Below are positions 11,101-22,541 of a DNA stretch of 64,000 bases, one piece after another. The stretch is from Acanthochlamys bracteata (lineage: Eukaryota > Streptophyta > Magnoliopsida > Pandanales > Velloziaceae). The notes under the pieces were generated by a model, which saw only the letters and a list, made by a program, of their open reading frames with translations, did no database searches and had not been told where the DNA came from. Each line of letters starts with the position of its first letter. The first letter of the stretch is position 1. Made by a program: the position numbers and the translations under genes. The stretch lies in assembly GCA_019914995.1 (NCBI GenBank), contig CM034132.1, forward strand, positions 2,296,501 through 2,360,500. Direction: 5' to 3'.

Positions 11101-11760
11101 ATCAGAAGCCAGGTTGTTTTTCTTGCTCAAGTCAACAATGTAAGGATCATTTTGACAGCTAGGTGAAGGTCTGCTTGTTTCCTCCATCTCCTCCTAGCTG
11201 TTCTTTGTTAATGTTGCCTGCAACAGCCTATAAAAAACCTTTTGTTCTTGTTTAACAATAATGTAGAAATGATTTTTATGCACAATTACTGATCGGAATG
11301 GGAGCCCCTTTTGTTACTGTAGTACTTAATGGAGATTATCAACTCAAGTTACACAACTACTTTCTTATTATTTTGTCTACATGCATGCAGCCTCCACGTA
11401 GGTCTTTGGTGGGATACAAGTATGTCATGGATATGGAGCATTGCCCCCCAGTACTGTCTGAAGTTCCCACTTTCCCCCAGAAGCAGCAAAAGCAAAAGTG
11501 GCAGCCCAGAATGAACAAAATCCGCAAGCAACTACTTAATACTTTGCTATTATGGAACGCAAGAAACACCGACAGGGATTGAGTTTTCTGTTTTACTGTT
11601 GTCGATATAGCTAGTGTCGCCTAAGGTGCTTTCTACCAGCTGCTAGTTTCACCCTAGGAAATGATACGTGGATTACAAAGAGTAGTATGGAAGAAGGTTG
11701 ATGTCAGTTTCACTCCACATGTTGGACTTTCTTTGCTCACGACATTATGCACATAGCCTA
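8140..11760 (+). pseudogene. Decayed DUF676-type serine esterase (alpha/beta hydrolase) gene
   Basis: The pieces follow the order of the plant putative serine esterase family (At4g25770-like). Exon 8140-8240 encodes KVDLDHLLVLVHGIL and splices in frame to 8538 (PSDWMYVEAEL). A block near 8755-8820 reads as SSNTYTK, NGIDGA and RRLADE only by changing frame. The segment 9941-10138 gives LEKLAAP-like residues, GRT-like residues and LFLTDGK then LLLRMASD. Others are MVGWQMPSIRRETELDK near 10361-10410, PPRRSLVGYKYVMDMEHCPP near 11391-11450 and IRGLQRVVWKKVDVSF near 11664-11712. Frames change several times, stops intervene, and the exon that should carry the HSLGG nucleophile elbow is not visible. 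A perfect 39-bp tandem duplication lies at 10014-10091. A working gene is very unlikely; the product would have been a cytosolic or membrane lipase-like enzyme. Confidence 0.8.
10014..10091 (+). repeat. Perfect 39-bp tandem duplication
   Basis: Two identical adjacent copies (10014-10052 and 10053-10091) encode QLFLTDGKPSKQP twice in frame inside the esterase remnant. Identity of the copies implies a recent event. Confidence 0.95.
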
Positions 11761-12452
11761 TGTCCTGCAAGTTAATTAAATTGAATTCCTTAATTTAGGT
11801 GAAAGATGAGTGGTTTCATGCAGTTACTGGCGTTATTGCTTGAATCGCAGAGTATAAAGCAGCAAGAACAACATAGGCATATTGCACAAATCTTTAGGCT
11901 GAAATCCAAGCAGCTGGAAAGGAACATTGTAGTTTCACATGCCATGTAAATAGGTATAGCTCAAGGAAATCAACTGATTATCGGTAGACTTAAATAATTT
12001 TGTCAAGCCAGTTTTTTTCACGTAGGAAAGATATATGTTATTATACAAACGCTAAAACCTGTGCAAGTATGCACCTCTTATGTATATCGAGTTCAAAATT
12101 TAATTGAATGTAAACTGGAATTACGCATAAAGCTTTTGCTAACAAGACGATCTCCATAGCCAGTTATCGTGAGCAGCTTCTTCTGATTTACGTTGAACTG
12201 TATTCTAGTGATTCAAGTGCTAGACTGCGATAGTAGTTTCCTAGCTTATAATCACTCATCAAGCAAGGATAAGAAAACATTGTTTCCCAAACGTAAAATA
12301 CAATTCTTCAAAGACGTTCAATCATGAAATCCTGATATAAGTTCATGCTGGGGTAGGGAAGAATAAACCACTAGTTGTCGACTCAATACTGATCAGTTTC
12401 ATGTCTCAGCGAACCACACTCGTAACCTGGCTGGCACCATTTTTCCTTGGCA
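11761..12452. other. Intergenic, no gene seen
   Basis: Mixed-composition sequence after the esterase remnant. I see no family match and no convincing splice-bounded ORF. Confidence 0.5.
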
Positions 12453-12460
12453 TAGAAAAT

Positions 12461-13321
12461 TTGAGGTGGCAATATATAACCCAACCGAAAAACGTGATCC
12501 AAAACTGATTCACTTAATTAGGATTAGAGTTAGAAAATTTGATCCGTATAAATATATGAGTTGGATTAGGGTTGAACGAATTAGATCCGGTTATTAAATA
12601 GGTCAATTCGAATTAACTCGAAATTGACTCACAAATTCAAATTATCATATCTTAAAAAATTAATATTTGATATTTCCGTATATTAAAATATTGACAACAA
12701 AAATAATCGATAATAATAATTTATAAATTATCAAATTATATAGTATTTATAATTAATTGTTATTTTTATATTTTAGTAAAATAGTGTAAGATGAGAATTA
12801 TAATATTATCGAAAGTATTACTATGTAGATATTTCTGTAATGACGTATTTGAATTTCGTATAAAATTTTTTATCAAAATTTTGTTAGATAGCTATATTTC
12901 TCAAAATTTTTATCGAAATTATTAGTATATATTTATAATTATAAAATTTCAGCTGTCAATACATATTTTCAAAAAATAAAAATAAAAATAACTTTTTTTG
13001 GATATTTTAAGAACCGATGAAGATACTAAAGAATGCACATTTTGACGGACATTCACTATATTTCATCGTTAAGAACATCGTGCACTTTCATTACAATTGA
13101 TGTTATAATTTTGCTGAACTTTAAAAATATAAAATTAAAAATTAAAAATTATAATTATTAAATAGGTCGATCTAAATTTGATCCGGTTATTAATAGATTA
13201 GGTTAGAGTTAGACAATTTTTACTCATATAAATTTAATTAGATTGGTTAGAATTGAACGAATTTGATTCGATTATTAAATAGATCGATTCGAGATTAATT
13301 CACGAACTTAAATCGCCACCG
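12461..13321. mobile_element. Non-autonomous hAT-like element
   Basis: The left end GAGGTGGCAATATA and the reverse complement of the right end ACGGTGGCGATTTA match well and resemble the GGTGGCAA-type ends of plant hAT elements. They are bordered by tagaaaat (12453-12460) and tagaaaaa (13322-13329), a 7-of-8 target duplication. Inside are two diverged direct copies of about 120 bp: 12525-12645 and 13198-13310 share GGTTGAACGAATT / GAATTGAACGAATT and GGTTATTAAATAG / GATTATTAAATAG. It has no transposase ORF. Confidence 0.7.
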
Positions 13322-13534
13322 TAGAAAAAATGCAAGACCCAGTTGACCTGCCCACTCTTCCATCACCAAAAATTTCACACCGTCCGATTTCGATCCACCG
13401 ATTCAAATCTTCACTTAAAAACATTTTCCAAGAAAAGACTACGCAGTAGCTGGCGAAATTATTATTTTCCCTTTTCGCGCTGACGAGCTTCCTCGCTCTC
13501 TCTCTCTTTCTCTGAGAACGAACTGTGTGATACC

Positions 13535-13550
13535 AAACCCTAACCCTAAA
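13535..13550 (+). promoter_or_regulatory. Telo-box motif in the 14-3-3 leader
   Basis: AAACCCTAACCCTAAA, two telomere-type repeats, lies about 50 bp before the start codon. Such telo-boxes are common near starts of plant genes expressed in dividing cells; the function here is inferred. Confidence 0.6.
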
Positions 13551-13596
13551 CTCAAAATTCGATCAATTCGATCTCCAAGCTCTCTAATTCTCATCA

Positions 13597-16457
13597 ATGG
13601 CGTCACAGAAGGAACGCGAGAACTATGTCTACATCGCTAAGCTCGCTGAACAAGCCGAACGATATGAAGGTAATCAGTTTTTTACCAGATCTGTATCTTG
13701 TACTACTTCCATTTTCAGTGCCACTTACTGTTGCTAGTTTGAGTTTGATTATTGTTCGCTTGATCGATGATTTGTTGCAGAGATGGTGGATTCGATGAAG
13801 AACGTGGCGAAGTTGGATGTGGAGTTAACTGTGGAGGAGAGGAATCTTCTCTCTGTTGGGTACAAGAACGTAATTGGATCACGGCGTGCGGCGTGGCGGA
13901 TCCTGTCCTCAATCGAGCAGAAAGAGGAAGCTAAGGGCAACGAGCAGCATGTGCGCCGCATCAGGGAGTACAGACAGAAAGTTGAGTCTGAGCTTTCCGA
14001 TATCTGTAGTGATATCATGGCCATCATTGATGAGCACCTTATTCCATCGGCAACTGCGGGAGAATCATCTGTCTTCTACTACAAGATGTCAGGCGGTTCT
14101 AACCAAGCAACTTCTGTGAATGGTTGTTTATTACTTTTTGTAGAATGTTTGGTACTGATTTGCTCGATTGGGATGATTTCAGGAAGGGAGACTATTACAG
14201 GTACTTGGCCGAGTTCAAGGCTGGAAATGAGAGGAAAGAGGTTGCTGATCAGTCCCTCAAAGCATATGAGGTATGCAGTTCTGCATTTTGAATTGGTCGG
14301 TTCTATTTTCAGCTAAATCTTGTTAGGAGCACTATGTATTTACTCCATTGTAGTATGTTTAGACTGTTTTTTCTTGAAAACTAGATTTTGTTTGACCTCT
14401 TGATAAAATACAAGATTGATTTGTTTAGTATATATGCCATCTTTGGTACAGAATCATTAAACATGTATCTAGACTGTAGGTCCCTTAAAATGTTTATGTT
14501 TTGTGACTGTTGCTAATGAGTCTACTTTGGCAATAGGTCACTTTTGTAGCTTTATACTTGTGGTCTTGTAAAGTTTAATCTTGTTATACATTTCTCTTAT
14601 TAGTCAACCATTTACATTAATCTCTTACTTTTGATGAATTGTAGTTTTTGTTTGTCATTGAAAAGCAGAGTCTTTAAGGAATTCTGCATATAGATGGTGC
14701 ATCAGTATTCCATTTAACAGTTCTGTAAACCTTCCAATATAATGCTTGTTAAGGGCAAATTTCCTTTATTTTGTTGCTGTATGCTCCTTTAATGACCTTG
14801 ATTCCAACATTAAAAGAAGTGATGCTAGCATGTTCACCAGGTAGAAAATTGGAACTTTAACCTGAATTTTGCTCGGGGCATCAATTTGCAGATTTAATGA
14901 CTGGTTTTGCTGTTTATCTACAGACTGCATCAACTACTGCTGCATCTGAGTTGTCTCCAACTCATCCAATCCGATTGGGTTTGGCCTTGAATTTCTCAGT
15001 CTTTTATTATGAGATTATGAATTCTCCTGAAAGGTGAGTGAATTATGTAGTATGTTTTATGCTTGCAGTGTCACTTAATGCTTCATCTGGATTTATCACT
15101 CTTTCTTTATCTGATGTACTAACATTTTACCTATTCTTGAACTCCTATTTTAGAGCATGTCACCTCGCAAAGCAAGCCTTTGATGATGCCATTTCTGAGC
15201 TTGATACACTTAGCGAAGAATCATACAAAGACAGCACTCTGATAATGCAGCTATTGAGAGACAACCTCACCTTGTGGACCTCTGATATTCCTGATGAAGG
15301 AGGTAAGGATTAGTATGATATGAAGGTTATTTGCAAGGTTCATTTAGGATTTGTAGGAAATAGTTTACCTGTATTCTGGTTAGATTAGGCTTTGAAAAGT
15401 ATCAACTATATATTTGGTCTTGTATTAGTTGCTATACAAGCTCATTGTTATTTGTTTAGATTTCAGGAGGTCATATACTAGCTAGTAAAGTTGCCGATAT
15501 CATTTAAAATTCTTCTGTTATCGACATAAGCTGTTATTATGCACTAGTATGCTTGAAAAGTTTCTCTTTCACAGTCAGATCAATCGGGATTTATACTCTG
15601 AGATATAGATCGATAATAGTTGATTCTTTTGTTTGAGGAATGTTTTTTATAGTCATGCATTGATGTTAAACTTTCAATTGTAAGTAGAAGGCATTGGCTA
15701 ACTGCACTACTTCTTATACATTTAATCTTATATTTAGCACCTTACTAGCTGCGCTCTTGACTGCACACTTTGCATTCTTAATATAGAATCCACCTTGCGA
15801 CTTTGTAAACAAGTGAGCTTGGACACTTTGCATTCTTCTTGTATTTTTTCTTTTTGACTGTTTGAGCTTGTATTGGTGCATGTTTGTTTACTGTGCGACG
15901 GGTGTGGTTCAGGCTTCAGGAGGTAGGTTTACTTGTAAATTTGAAAGTATTTGGTGCTATGTGCATAGGCATTTGTGACTGCCACATTTCCAAGAAATAG
16001 CTGCATGGTTGGGTCTTATTTCCTTGATTAGGCAAGGTTTCTCTTTTAAATTTGTTTCAACATTTCTGTAGTATTTATACCTTCTTGATATCTAGAGATA
16101 TCACGTATTAACTAGTTTAGGAGAATTGGCATGTATAGTTTTTTATGGTTGTCTCAACTGTTTTTGAAGAGTTAGAGCTGACGATAGTTCCTCCCATTTT
16201 TTACTTGTGCATATCACTCATGGTCTCTTTTACCTGTTTACTGACTTCCTGCTAGAGATGTTAACCTCATACTGACTCAACTGCTTGTTTTCCATTACAG
16301 CTGAAGAAAATGCCAATAAAGAAGACGCTACAAAAGCAGGCGCTGAAGATGCAGAGGTTGGTTTCATTGTAATCTATTGTGAAATTCCATTTACCAACTA
16401 AACTATATGTCTGATGGCCTATTAACTTCTCAATTTTTGTATACACTTTTGCAGTGA
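13597..16457 (+). CDS. 14-3-3 protein, epsilon type
   Basis: Seven coding exons are read: 13597-13669, 13781-14087, 14183-14270, 14924-15033, 15154-15302, 15301-bounded intron, 16301-16356 and 16455-16457. They give about 260 aa. The last exon contributes only the TGA. Family landmarks are intact: [19 protein letters not shown] (amphipathic groove Lys and Arg), [45 protein letters not shown] and [16 protein letters not shown]. The acidic C-tail is variable. IIDEHLIP and [16 protein letters not shown] place it in the plant epsilon (GF14 iota/mu-like) group rather than the non-epsilon group. 14-3-3 dimers bind phosphoserine/threonine motifs in clients such as kinases, H+-ATPase and transcription factors, in cytosol and nucleus. 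The start follows a CT-rich leader; a hAT-like element ends 276 bp upstream. Confidence 0.95.
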
Positions 16458-17070
16458 AGCAGGTAGCTCGGTGCCTTTGCAGAATAGGACTCTAGAGATT
16501 GATCATGCTTGAAAAAGTCATTGTTGTTATGCTTTCTAATGTTATTAAGTATTTTCTTTTTTCTCCTTTGTGCCTGTAGTGGATTTTTAGTCCAGCTTTT
16601 GGACTTTGACAATTCAAAATTTCTCTGATGGTCTACTGGAACTTCTGTTTTTCAATTTTATGCCGTCGCCCTCAGTTTGCCATGTTATCACTATGGTGCT
16701 TGATTAGCATCTGGTTCATCCTCTCAGCAAAGGTTGTAATATATGCTGAACGGCCTGGACTTATTGCGTCGGTAGGCCCTTGAGAATCGGTATTGCTTTC
16801 TTCTTTGGGGTGGGTGTGATATAATGCGATCATACTGAAAGAATGCCTTCAATAAAGCTTATGTCGAAATAGTGTCTTTAGCAAAGCTGATGATTACGAC
16901 ATCTGGACTCAGTCATATACCTCTAATCTTCAGACTTTGTGAAGGATTCATGCCTATGAATGAAGTGACCAGATTCGGAAATATGATGCTAGTTTTTCCG
17001 TGTGCTCTTAAATTGCTTGCATGTAGCACTTACTAAGACTTCTCATTTCATAATTGAAGCTTATAGTTAG
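16458..17070. other. 3' UTR and spacer after 14-3-3
   Basis: Probable 3' UTR, then spacer. I see no further gene before the LINE fragment. Confidence 0.5.
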
Positions 17071-17098
17071 GGGTTATTCTTTAATGTCTAAGGTAGTA

Positions 17099-17330
17099 CC
17101 ATAATAATAATCCTATTGGAAAGGGTTGGTCTGCACCGTGTAGAAATTCTTCGATCATGTTGGAATATATTGTTCGTGCAGGAAAAGAATTGCAACCTTT
17201 ACTGCAGTGGCAGATAGCGAATGGAGGCAGAATAAAGTTTTGGGGAAGTAACTGGTTCCGTGGCCTTTTTGACAATCTTAAGGTAAATGGCATTACAAAT
17301 GTTGCTGATGTTCTTCTGAATGATCATTGA
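17099..17330 (+). mobile_element. LINE (L1-type) fragment, post-RT region
   Basis: The frame reads GKGWSAPCRN, then LLQWQIANGGRIKFWGSNWF and DNLKVNGITNVADVLLNDH. This matches the W-x-x-G-NG-x-x-I-x-FW motif found after the reverse transcriptase of plant non-LTR retrotransposons, just before the zf-RVT domain. It is isolated and has no intact RT upstream. Confidence 0.75.
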
Positions 17331-17574
17331 ATTTCTCAGCTATTTTCATCCTTCTCGTCAGATTAGCATTACTTTTTGAGAATCGGTTGTGTCCCATTAC
17401 TAGACATGGTTTGACGGCTATTGCATCCATTTTCAAGCAAAATTTTATGTTTCTAACTTTCAATATCAGCAGTTTGGAATAATTTTTGGAAAATTCCAGC
17501 ACATTATATAGTGGTTCTTTTCTTTAAAGTGACAATATGTTCTTCATGATGCACCTCCGATTGCGAAGTTTATA

Positions 17575-17784
17575 TGTTGCGTTTGAAAATACTTATAAAA
17601 TAATTTTTTTAAAATAAAAATATTTTATTTTATTTAAAATAATAACAAAAATAAATAATAATAAAATTTTGTATAAAATTTTTATATTTTAAAAAATTTA
17701 ATAAATTCTGGTAAATATTATAAAATTTTGATTAAAAATATAAAAATAAAATAGAGGAGTGAAATGAAATAAAAATTAACTCAA
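17575..17784. mobile_element. AT-rich insertion inside the LINE remnant
   Basis: A block of nearly pure A/T beginning GTTGCGTTTGAAAATAC separates two parts of the same LINE reading. Its left end resembles the GCGTTTG ends of the MITE family in the window. The right end is not sharp. Confidence 0.45.
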
Positions 17785-17905
17785 AAGGGAGCCATATATA
17801 CCATTGGACTAGTACCTGAACCTATTTGTTCACTTTGTCATCCGGAGGAGGAATCTGTTGATCGTATTCGATTCAATTGTGCTAATTCATTCTCCACCTG
17901 GAACT
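17785..17905 (+). mobile_element. LINE fragment, zf-RVT domain
   Basis: The frame reads KGAIYTIGLVPEPICSLCHP, then EEESVDRIRFNCANSFSTW. This is the zinc-binding Cx2C...H/R...C...W signature of the plant LINE C-terminus (the usual His appears as Arg). With 17099-17330 it marks one LINE insertion, now split. Confidence 0.75.
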
Positions 17906-18123
17906 TAAGCATTCAGTTATGGTATTTCTAAATTTCCAAATACATGTATTGCCATTTCGCTCGCGTGATACCATACGAACCAACCAAGCTTTAAAACCAC
18001 GCAGACTTCTTCGATTCGGTTCACTGCATTGCAGCTCTGTCTCTGTTCTCTCTCGCTCGATTCTTCTTCTTCTTCATCGTCGTTGAACAGCGAAGAAACT
18101 CCTGAAGTTTCCAGAATCAATTA

Positions 18124-21014
18124 ATGGCCAACAGCAACCTTCCCCGCAGGATCATCAAGGTGATGCCAATCTATTTCCTCCCTTTTCCCTTCGATTACCT
18201 TCTCCTCTTCTTCGACTTCATCGATCGGGCTGCGTAGATCTCGATGATCTCCTTCTTTCAATCAGTTCTACTTTTGATTGGAATTTGTGTTTACTTTTAC
18301 CCGATTATCGGTTCTCTTAGCTGTATCGATGGCTGATCTGTTGTTTTTCGTTGTTTTGGATCCGAAATTGAATAGGAAACACAACGTCTTCTCAGCGAAC
18401 CAGGTACGCACTGTCTCTAATTTCTCTTTCGTTATTTTCTAGTTGAACTCTTCCCTGCTTTGTTAAATTACAGATAATTCCAATGAATTTCTGGTCAACG
18501 GTTTAATCGTGGAGAGCGTAGTTGTTTGAGATGAATTTGCGAGTTTGATTTTCGTATGCTGAACTGTTGATCATGATTATTTTGATATTACAGCTCCTGG
18601 AATCAGTGCGTCTCCTTCAGAGGATAACATGCGCTACTTCAATGTCATGATTCTCGGGCCAACACAGTCGCCCTATGAAGGTGATTTTTGTCGAGCTTCT
18701 ATTTGTGTTCAACTAGTGAACTTCTTGTTGTTGCTGCTGCGGCAGCTGCTGATGATGTTTTCTTGTTTTGTATGTGTGCATTCTTCTTTAATTTTGCTTT
18801 TCAATTAAACAGTAGGCTATAGATTTTCCTGATTGGAGAGTAAAATAGTCGCATTGCAGATCCTGTTGTAGATTTTACATTCGTTGTTAAACTAGTGGAC
18901 CAGAAAGACTTCATTATTAGATTTTCTAAGGTTCTGCAGTAAGCCAAATTCATGAATGTCTTATGCTTGAGATGATCTTTGTTCAGAAGTTTCTATGCTT
19001 GTTTGAGTAGTTCTCTTGTTGTTTGCAAGGATTTAAGAATATAAGAATTGAGTTGATAACCAGTTGATGTCTTGTATTAAAAGGAGTTGGAGTTGTGTAG
19101 TCGTAGACATTTATGGTTGATGCAGTCTGGATTGAACATATATGTAGTGAAAGTATTTAGTCATATAAAAAGTAAAATATCCATAATTTAAATGTCATGT
19201 ATGGCAATTTTCTTGTAGCACTTGGGCAGAAGGAAGCAGAGTCGCTCTCCCCACCTATGTAGCTTTGGTATAAGTATTGATGTAATCAGTATATACTTCT
19301 TTTATGTGTTATGCAAGTAGCAGTAATTACCCAGTTTTATATTTCTGTTGATTCTAATTATGGAAGTAAATCTCCACAGTTTTTTAACTATACGTGATGA
19401 TTTTTTTGTTTCATGAGCCTGATATCATGATTTTGCTGTACTCTTACTAGGAGGCGTTTTTAAGCTTGAACTTTTCTTGCCTGAGGAGTACCCAATGGCT
19501 GCCCCAAAGGTATGGTTTACTTCTGAGAGAAACTGTTCTTATAGAATCTGAGAAATGTTAGATAATTGGGTCTAATGAAATGTAGATATTTTACCTTTAG
19601 TTGGAAAAGACTAATGTTGGAACTATTATGTTGTTGGCCTAGTTTTATATTTTCTACATTGGCATCCTGATATTCTTTTGACAAGGAGATACTGATGAGC
19701 CTTATGCAGCATAAGATAGCGACTCTTGTTCATGATTGCGTACCACATTTTACCGACAGACAAGTGTAAAAGCTCATGTCGAGGATAAGATTACTTGAGA
19801 TAGCATGTGCCATTTGTTTACTTCCATTTATTTTGCTGTAGAATAGTAGTGATAACATTTTGGAGTTAGCAGAAACTTGTCATAATTTTGATTAACAACC
19901 AAAATGTTATACATGCCTTGCCTTTTTGCGGCAGGCTTACAAAATACTGAAGGGACGTTTCTCAATAGTAAGATGTTCTTTTAAGAGAGCTTGTTATACA
20001 CATGAGAACTGCTTTGTGACTAGCAAAATAGTTTTATGTAAATGGAGAAATGTTCCCTTTAAAGTAGGGTACTATGTAAGGTAACTTATAAACACGCTTT
20101 GTCCACTGAAATCTACTTGTTTTGAGCCATCACATATATCATTTGGCATGAGGTAACATGGCCTTTTGAAGGTGTTTTGATATTATTTTACCGACAAAAG
20201 TTTGTGTCCAACCGTATAGAAGATAGTGTGATTATCTACCCCCCTTCCCTGCACTAACACTATTGCTTCTAAGGCTCATCCTCCTTTGTAAAGTGGCCCT
20301 TATTGTGTAGCTTTCAATATCTTTTAATGCATATTTAATATGGTCCAGGTTCGCTTCCTGACAAAAATTTACCATCCTAATATTGATAAGGTAAGTACAT
20401 CTTCTACGTTTTCTCTTTTTAAAGTTTGAGATAGTCGTGTTTCTACTATAATTAATTTTGGATGCTTGTAGCTTGGACGTATATGCCTTGATATACTGAA
20501 AGACAAGTGGAGCCCCGCTCTACAGATTCGCACAGTACTACTCAGGTACTACGATAGTCTTTCCATTGGTTGGCAATAGTAAGCATTGCATGCCTTGTCC
20601 AAGGCCTTCTGATTTGGTTTCTAACTTTTGCTTCTTTTCTACTTTTATCTGATCTCTAGTTGTTCTCATGGTGACTGTTTTTCCTCCAATTGTTTAAGCC
20701 CTGATATCATTTGTAAATACTAAAAACAGTTTGTAAATTACATCTTTTTTAATCTTTATTCAGCATTCAAGCACTTCTAAGTGCACCAAACCCGGATGAC
20801 CCACTTGCGGATAATGTTGCAAAGCACTGGAAGGCTAATGAGGCTGAAGCTGTAGAAACAGGTTAATGAGCAATGAAATAAATGCTGCTCTTATTTAAAT
20901 TTAGTTTGTGTTTCTCTTCTTAAGTTACCATGCTGTACATCTATCTAAACTAAAATGGAATTTTTCTTGTATGCAGCAAAAGAATGGACTCGCTTATATG
21001 CTAGTGGCGCTTGA
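18124..21014 (+). CDS. UBC36: Ubiquitin-conjugating enzyme E2, UBC13 type (UBC35/36-like)
   Basis: Eight coding exons are read: 18124-18159, 18376-18403, 18594-18680, 19451-19509, 20349-20390, 20472-20545, 20764-20861 and 20977-21014. Together they give about 153 aa in one frame. The protein is near-identical to plant UBC35/UBC36: [20 protein letters not shown], the HPN motif (79-81), catalytic Cys89 in GRICLDIL, and the end [14 protein letters not shown]13-type E2s pair with UEV1 proteins to build Lys63-linked ubiquitin chains, acting in DNA-damage tolerance, iron-deficiency responses, immunity and endocytosis. Length and all active-site features are normal. The symbol is by family resemblance; UBC35 and UBC36 cannot be told apart here. 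Introns between exons 3 and 5 are long and contain no other gene. Confidence 0.96.
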
Positions 21015-22541
21015 GGAAATTTATTGTTGATATCTGCTGGTGGAGTTCTAGTGCTTGCTACCATTTTCATGTAGTGAATGAAATCCTCAACTTCAATCTG
21101 TGAACTGTCACACATTGATTCTTCCAATATTTGTGACATAGTTGTATATGTAAATTACTTTAGCTGAAGGCAAAGTTACTATCTGAACTAGACTCCCTTG
21201 CCTGTTATTCTGGTACTTTGTCACCCTTAATCTGCTCATCATTTCTACAATGTTGAACAGCTTTTACACTCTGAATCAACTTCCGACGGAACTGGTTTAC
21301 TGTAGAAGAAAAGAACATGAGTTTGAATATAGAGTAACTTTGATGTGATATCAGGGTGTTGAATATAGAGCAGCTTTGGTATGTGTTATATCACTTGGTA
21401 TCTGATCAACCATCGGTCATATAATATTACACTTCATGGTTCTAGGTGGTATATTGGCACTTTTTCATACATTCAGAAGATCATGTTAATTCCATCTAAT
21501 AGCAGGCTAAGTAAAATTGATGCAATGACTTTGAGGGTGCGTTTTTTTTACCTTTTAACTCGCTTTTTTCTACTTAAAAAATTATTTCTGATACATTTTT
21601 AGCTATATAAAAGAACAGGAGTTGCTTTCAATTTATTTCTTCATACAAAATAACATAAAAATTAAATTCATTTTAAAAAATATTTCTTATAATAATTTAT
21701 GCATTAACAATTTATTTTCCAAAAACCTACTTTCAATCTAAATGAATATACCGTCAAATATTATAGTTCAATGGCAGAGTGAGATGCCTCGCCAAGGTTA
21801 CAGAATTACAGAAAATGATGAAGTGATACAGCTGCTGGCGTGCTATAGAGGCAAGCACTTTATTGTCACATTTTTATTAAGTCCACTGTTCCGCTAGAGG
21901 CAAGCACATAACTGTAGGTGGAGGGAACGAAGAATATCATTTCTGGAAGCGGAACAGGAACAAAAATCTGGTTCAGGTTGGTTCTTTCCTAGAAGCATCT
22001 GGAAGGTGGGATCTGAATTAGGTCCCAGTTTTTGTTACTGCACCGTGGCACTTTAGCTAACAACCCACTGGTCAAGTGGAGCTGCTTTTATACAGATGAA
22101 TATAGCATTTCGAAGTGCACAGAAGTACTTTATTATTGGCAGGGAAATGTCTTGTGAAAACTTCAAAGAAAAATGTCTCGTAGAATAAGTGGCATTATGA
22201 GCTCCGTTAGATGTTCGAGACACTTAAATCCAATAACAAACGGGAACCTAGATACTACAATAACTGAGAATATGCAGCAAAAATATCACTGCAATAAAAT
22301 TTAGACAGGAAGTTTGCCTCATGGCTGAAATCAGCAACTTGTTCAAGTAAGAAATTGCAAAGATTCTAAATCCAAGTTCCTTGTAGTAGCGGCCGTGCAA
22401 AAATGACGAAATGAAAAAACAGAAAAAGCTTCAAACGCTTGATAGAGAGAGGTCTGCATTTAAACAAACTCTCCTGATTGTATGCTCATCATTAAGTCTC
22501 AGATAGTAATATACTCCGATCAGATGGTTAGAAAATTCCTG
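21015..22541. other. Spacer between UBC13 and the CID gene
   Basis: This holds 3' UTRs of two convergent genes. Near 21536-21740 there is an AT-rich MITE-like piece (GGGTGCGTTTTTTTTACC). I see no coding gene. Confidence 0.5.

Noticed and set aside
13715-14119. Alternative ORFs on both strands over 14-3-3 exon 2.
   Set aside because: Out-of-frame shadows of the 14-3-3 coding exon.
21764-21800. tRNA-Gly-like stretch (TAGTTCAATGG A-box and CTCGCCAAGG anticodon-like loop).
   Set aside because: No T-arm or B-box follows and no acceptor stem pairs, so it is at most a worn organelle-tRNA or SINE fragment.
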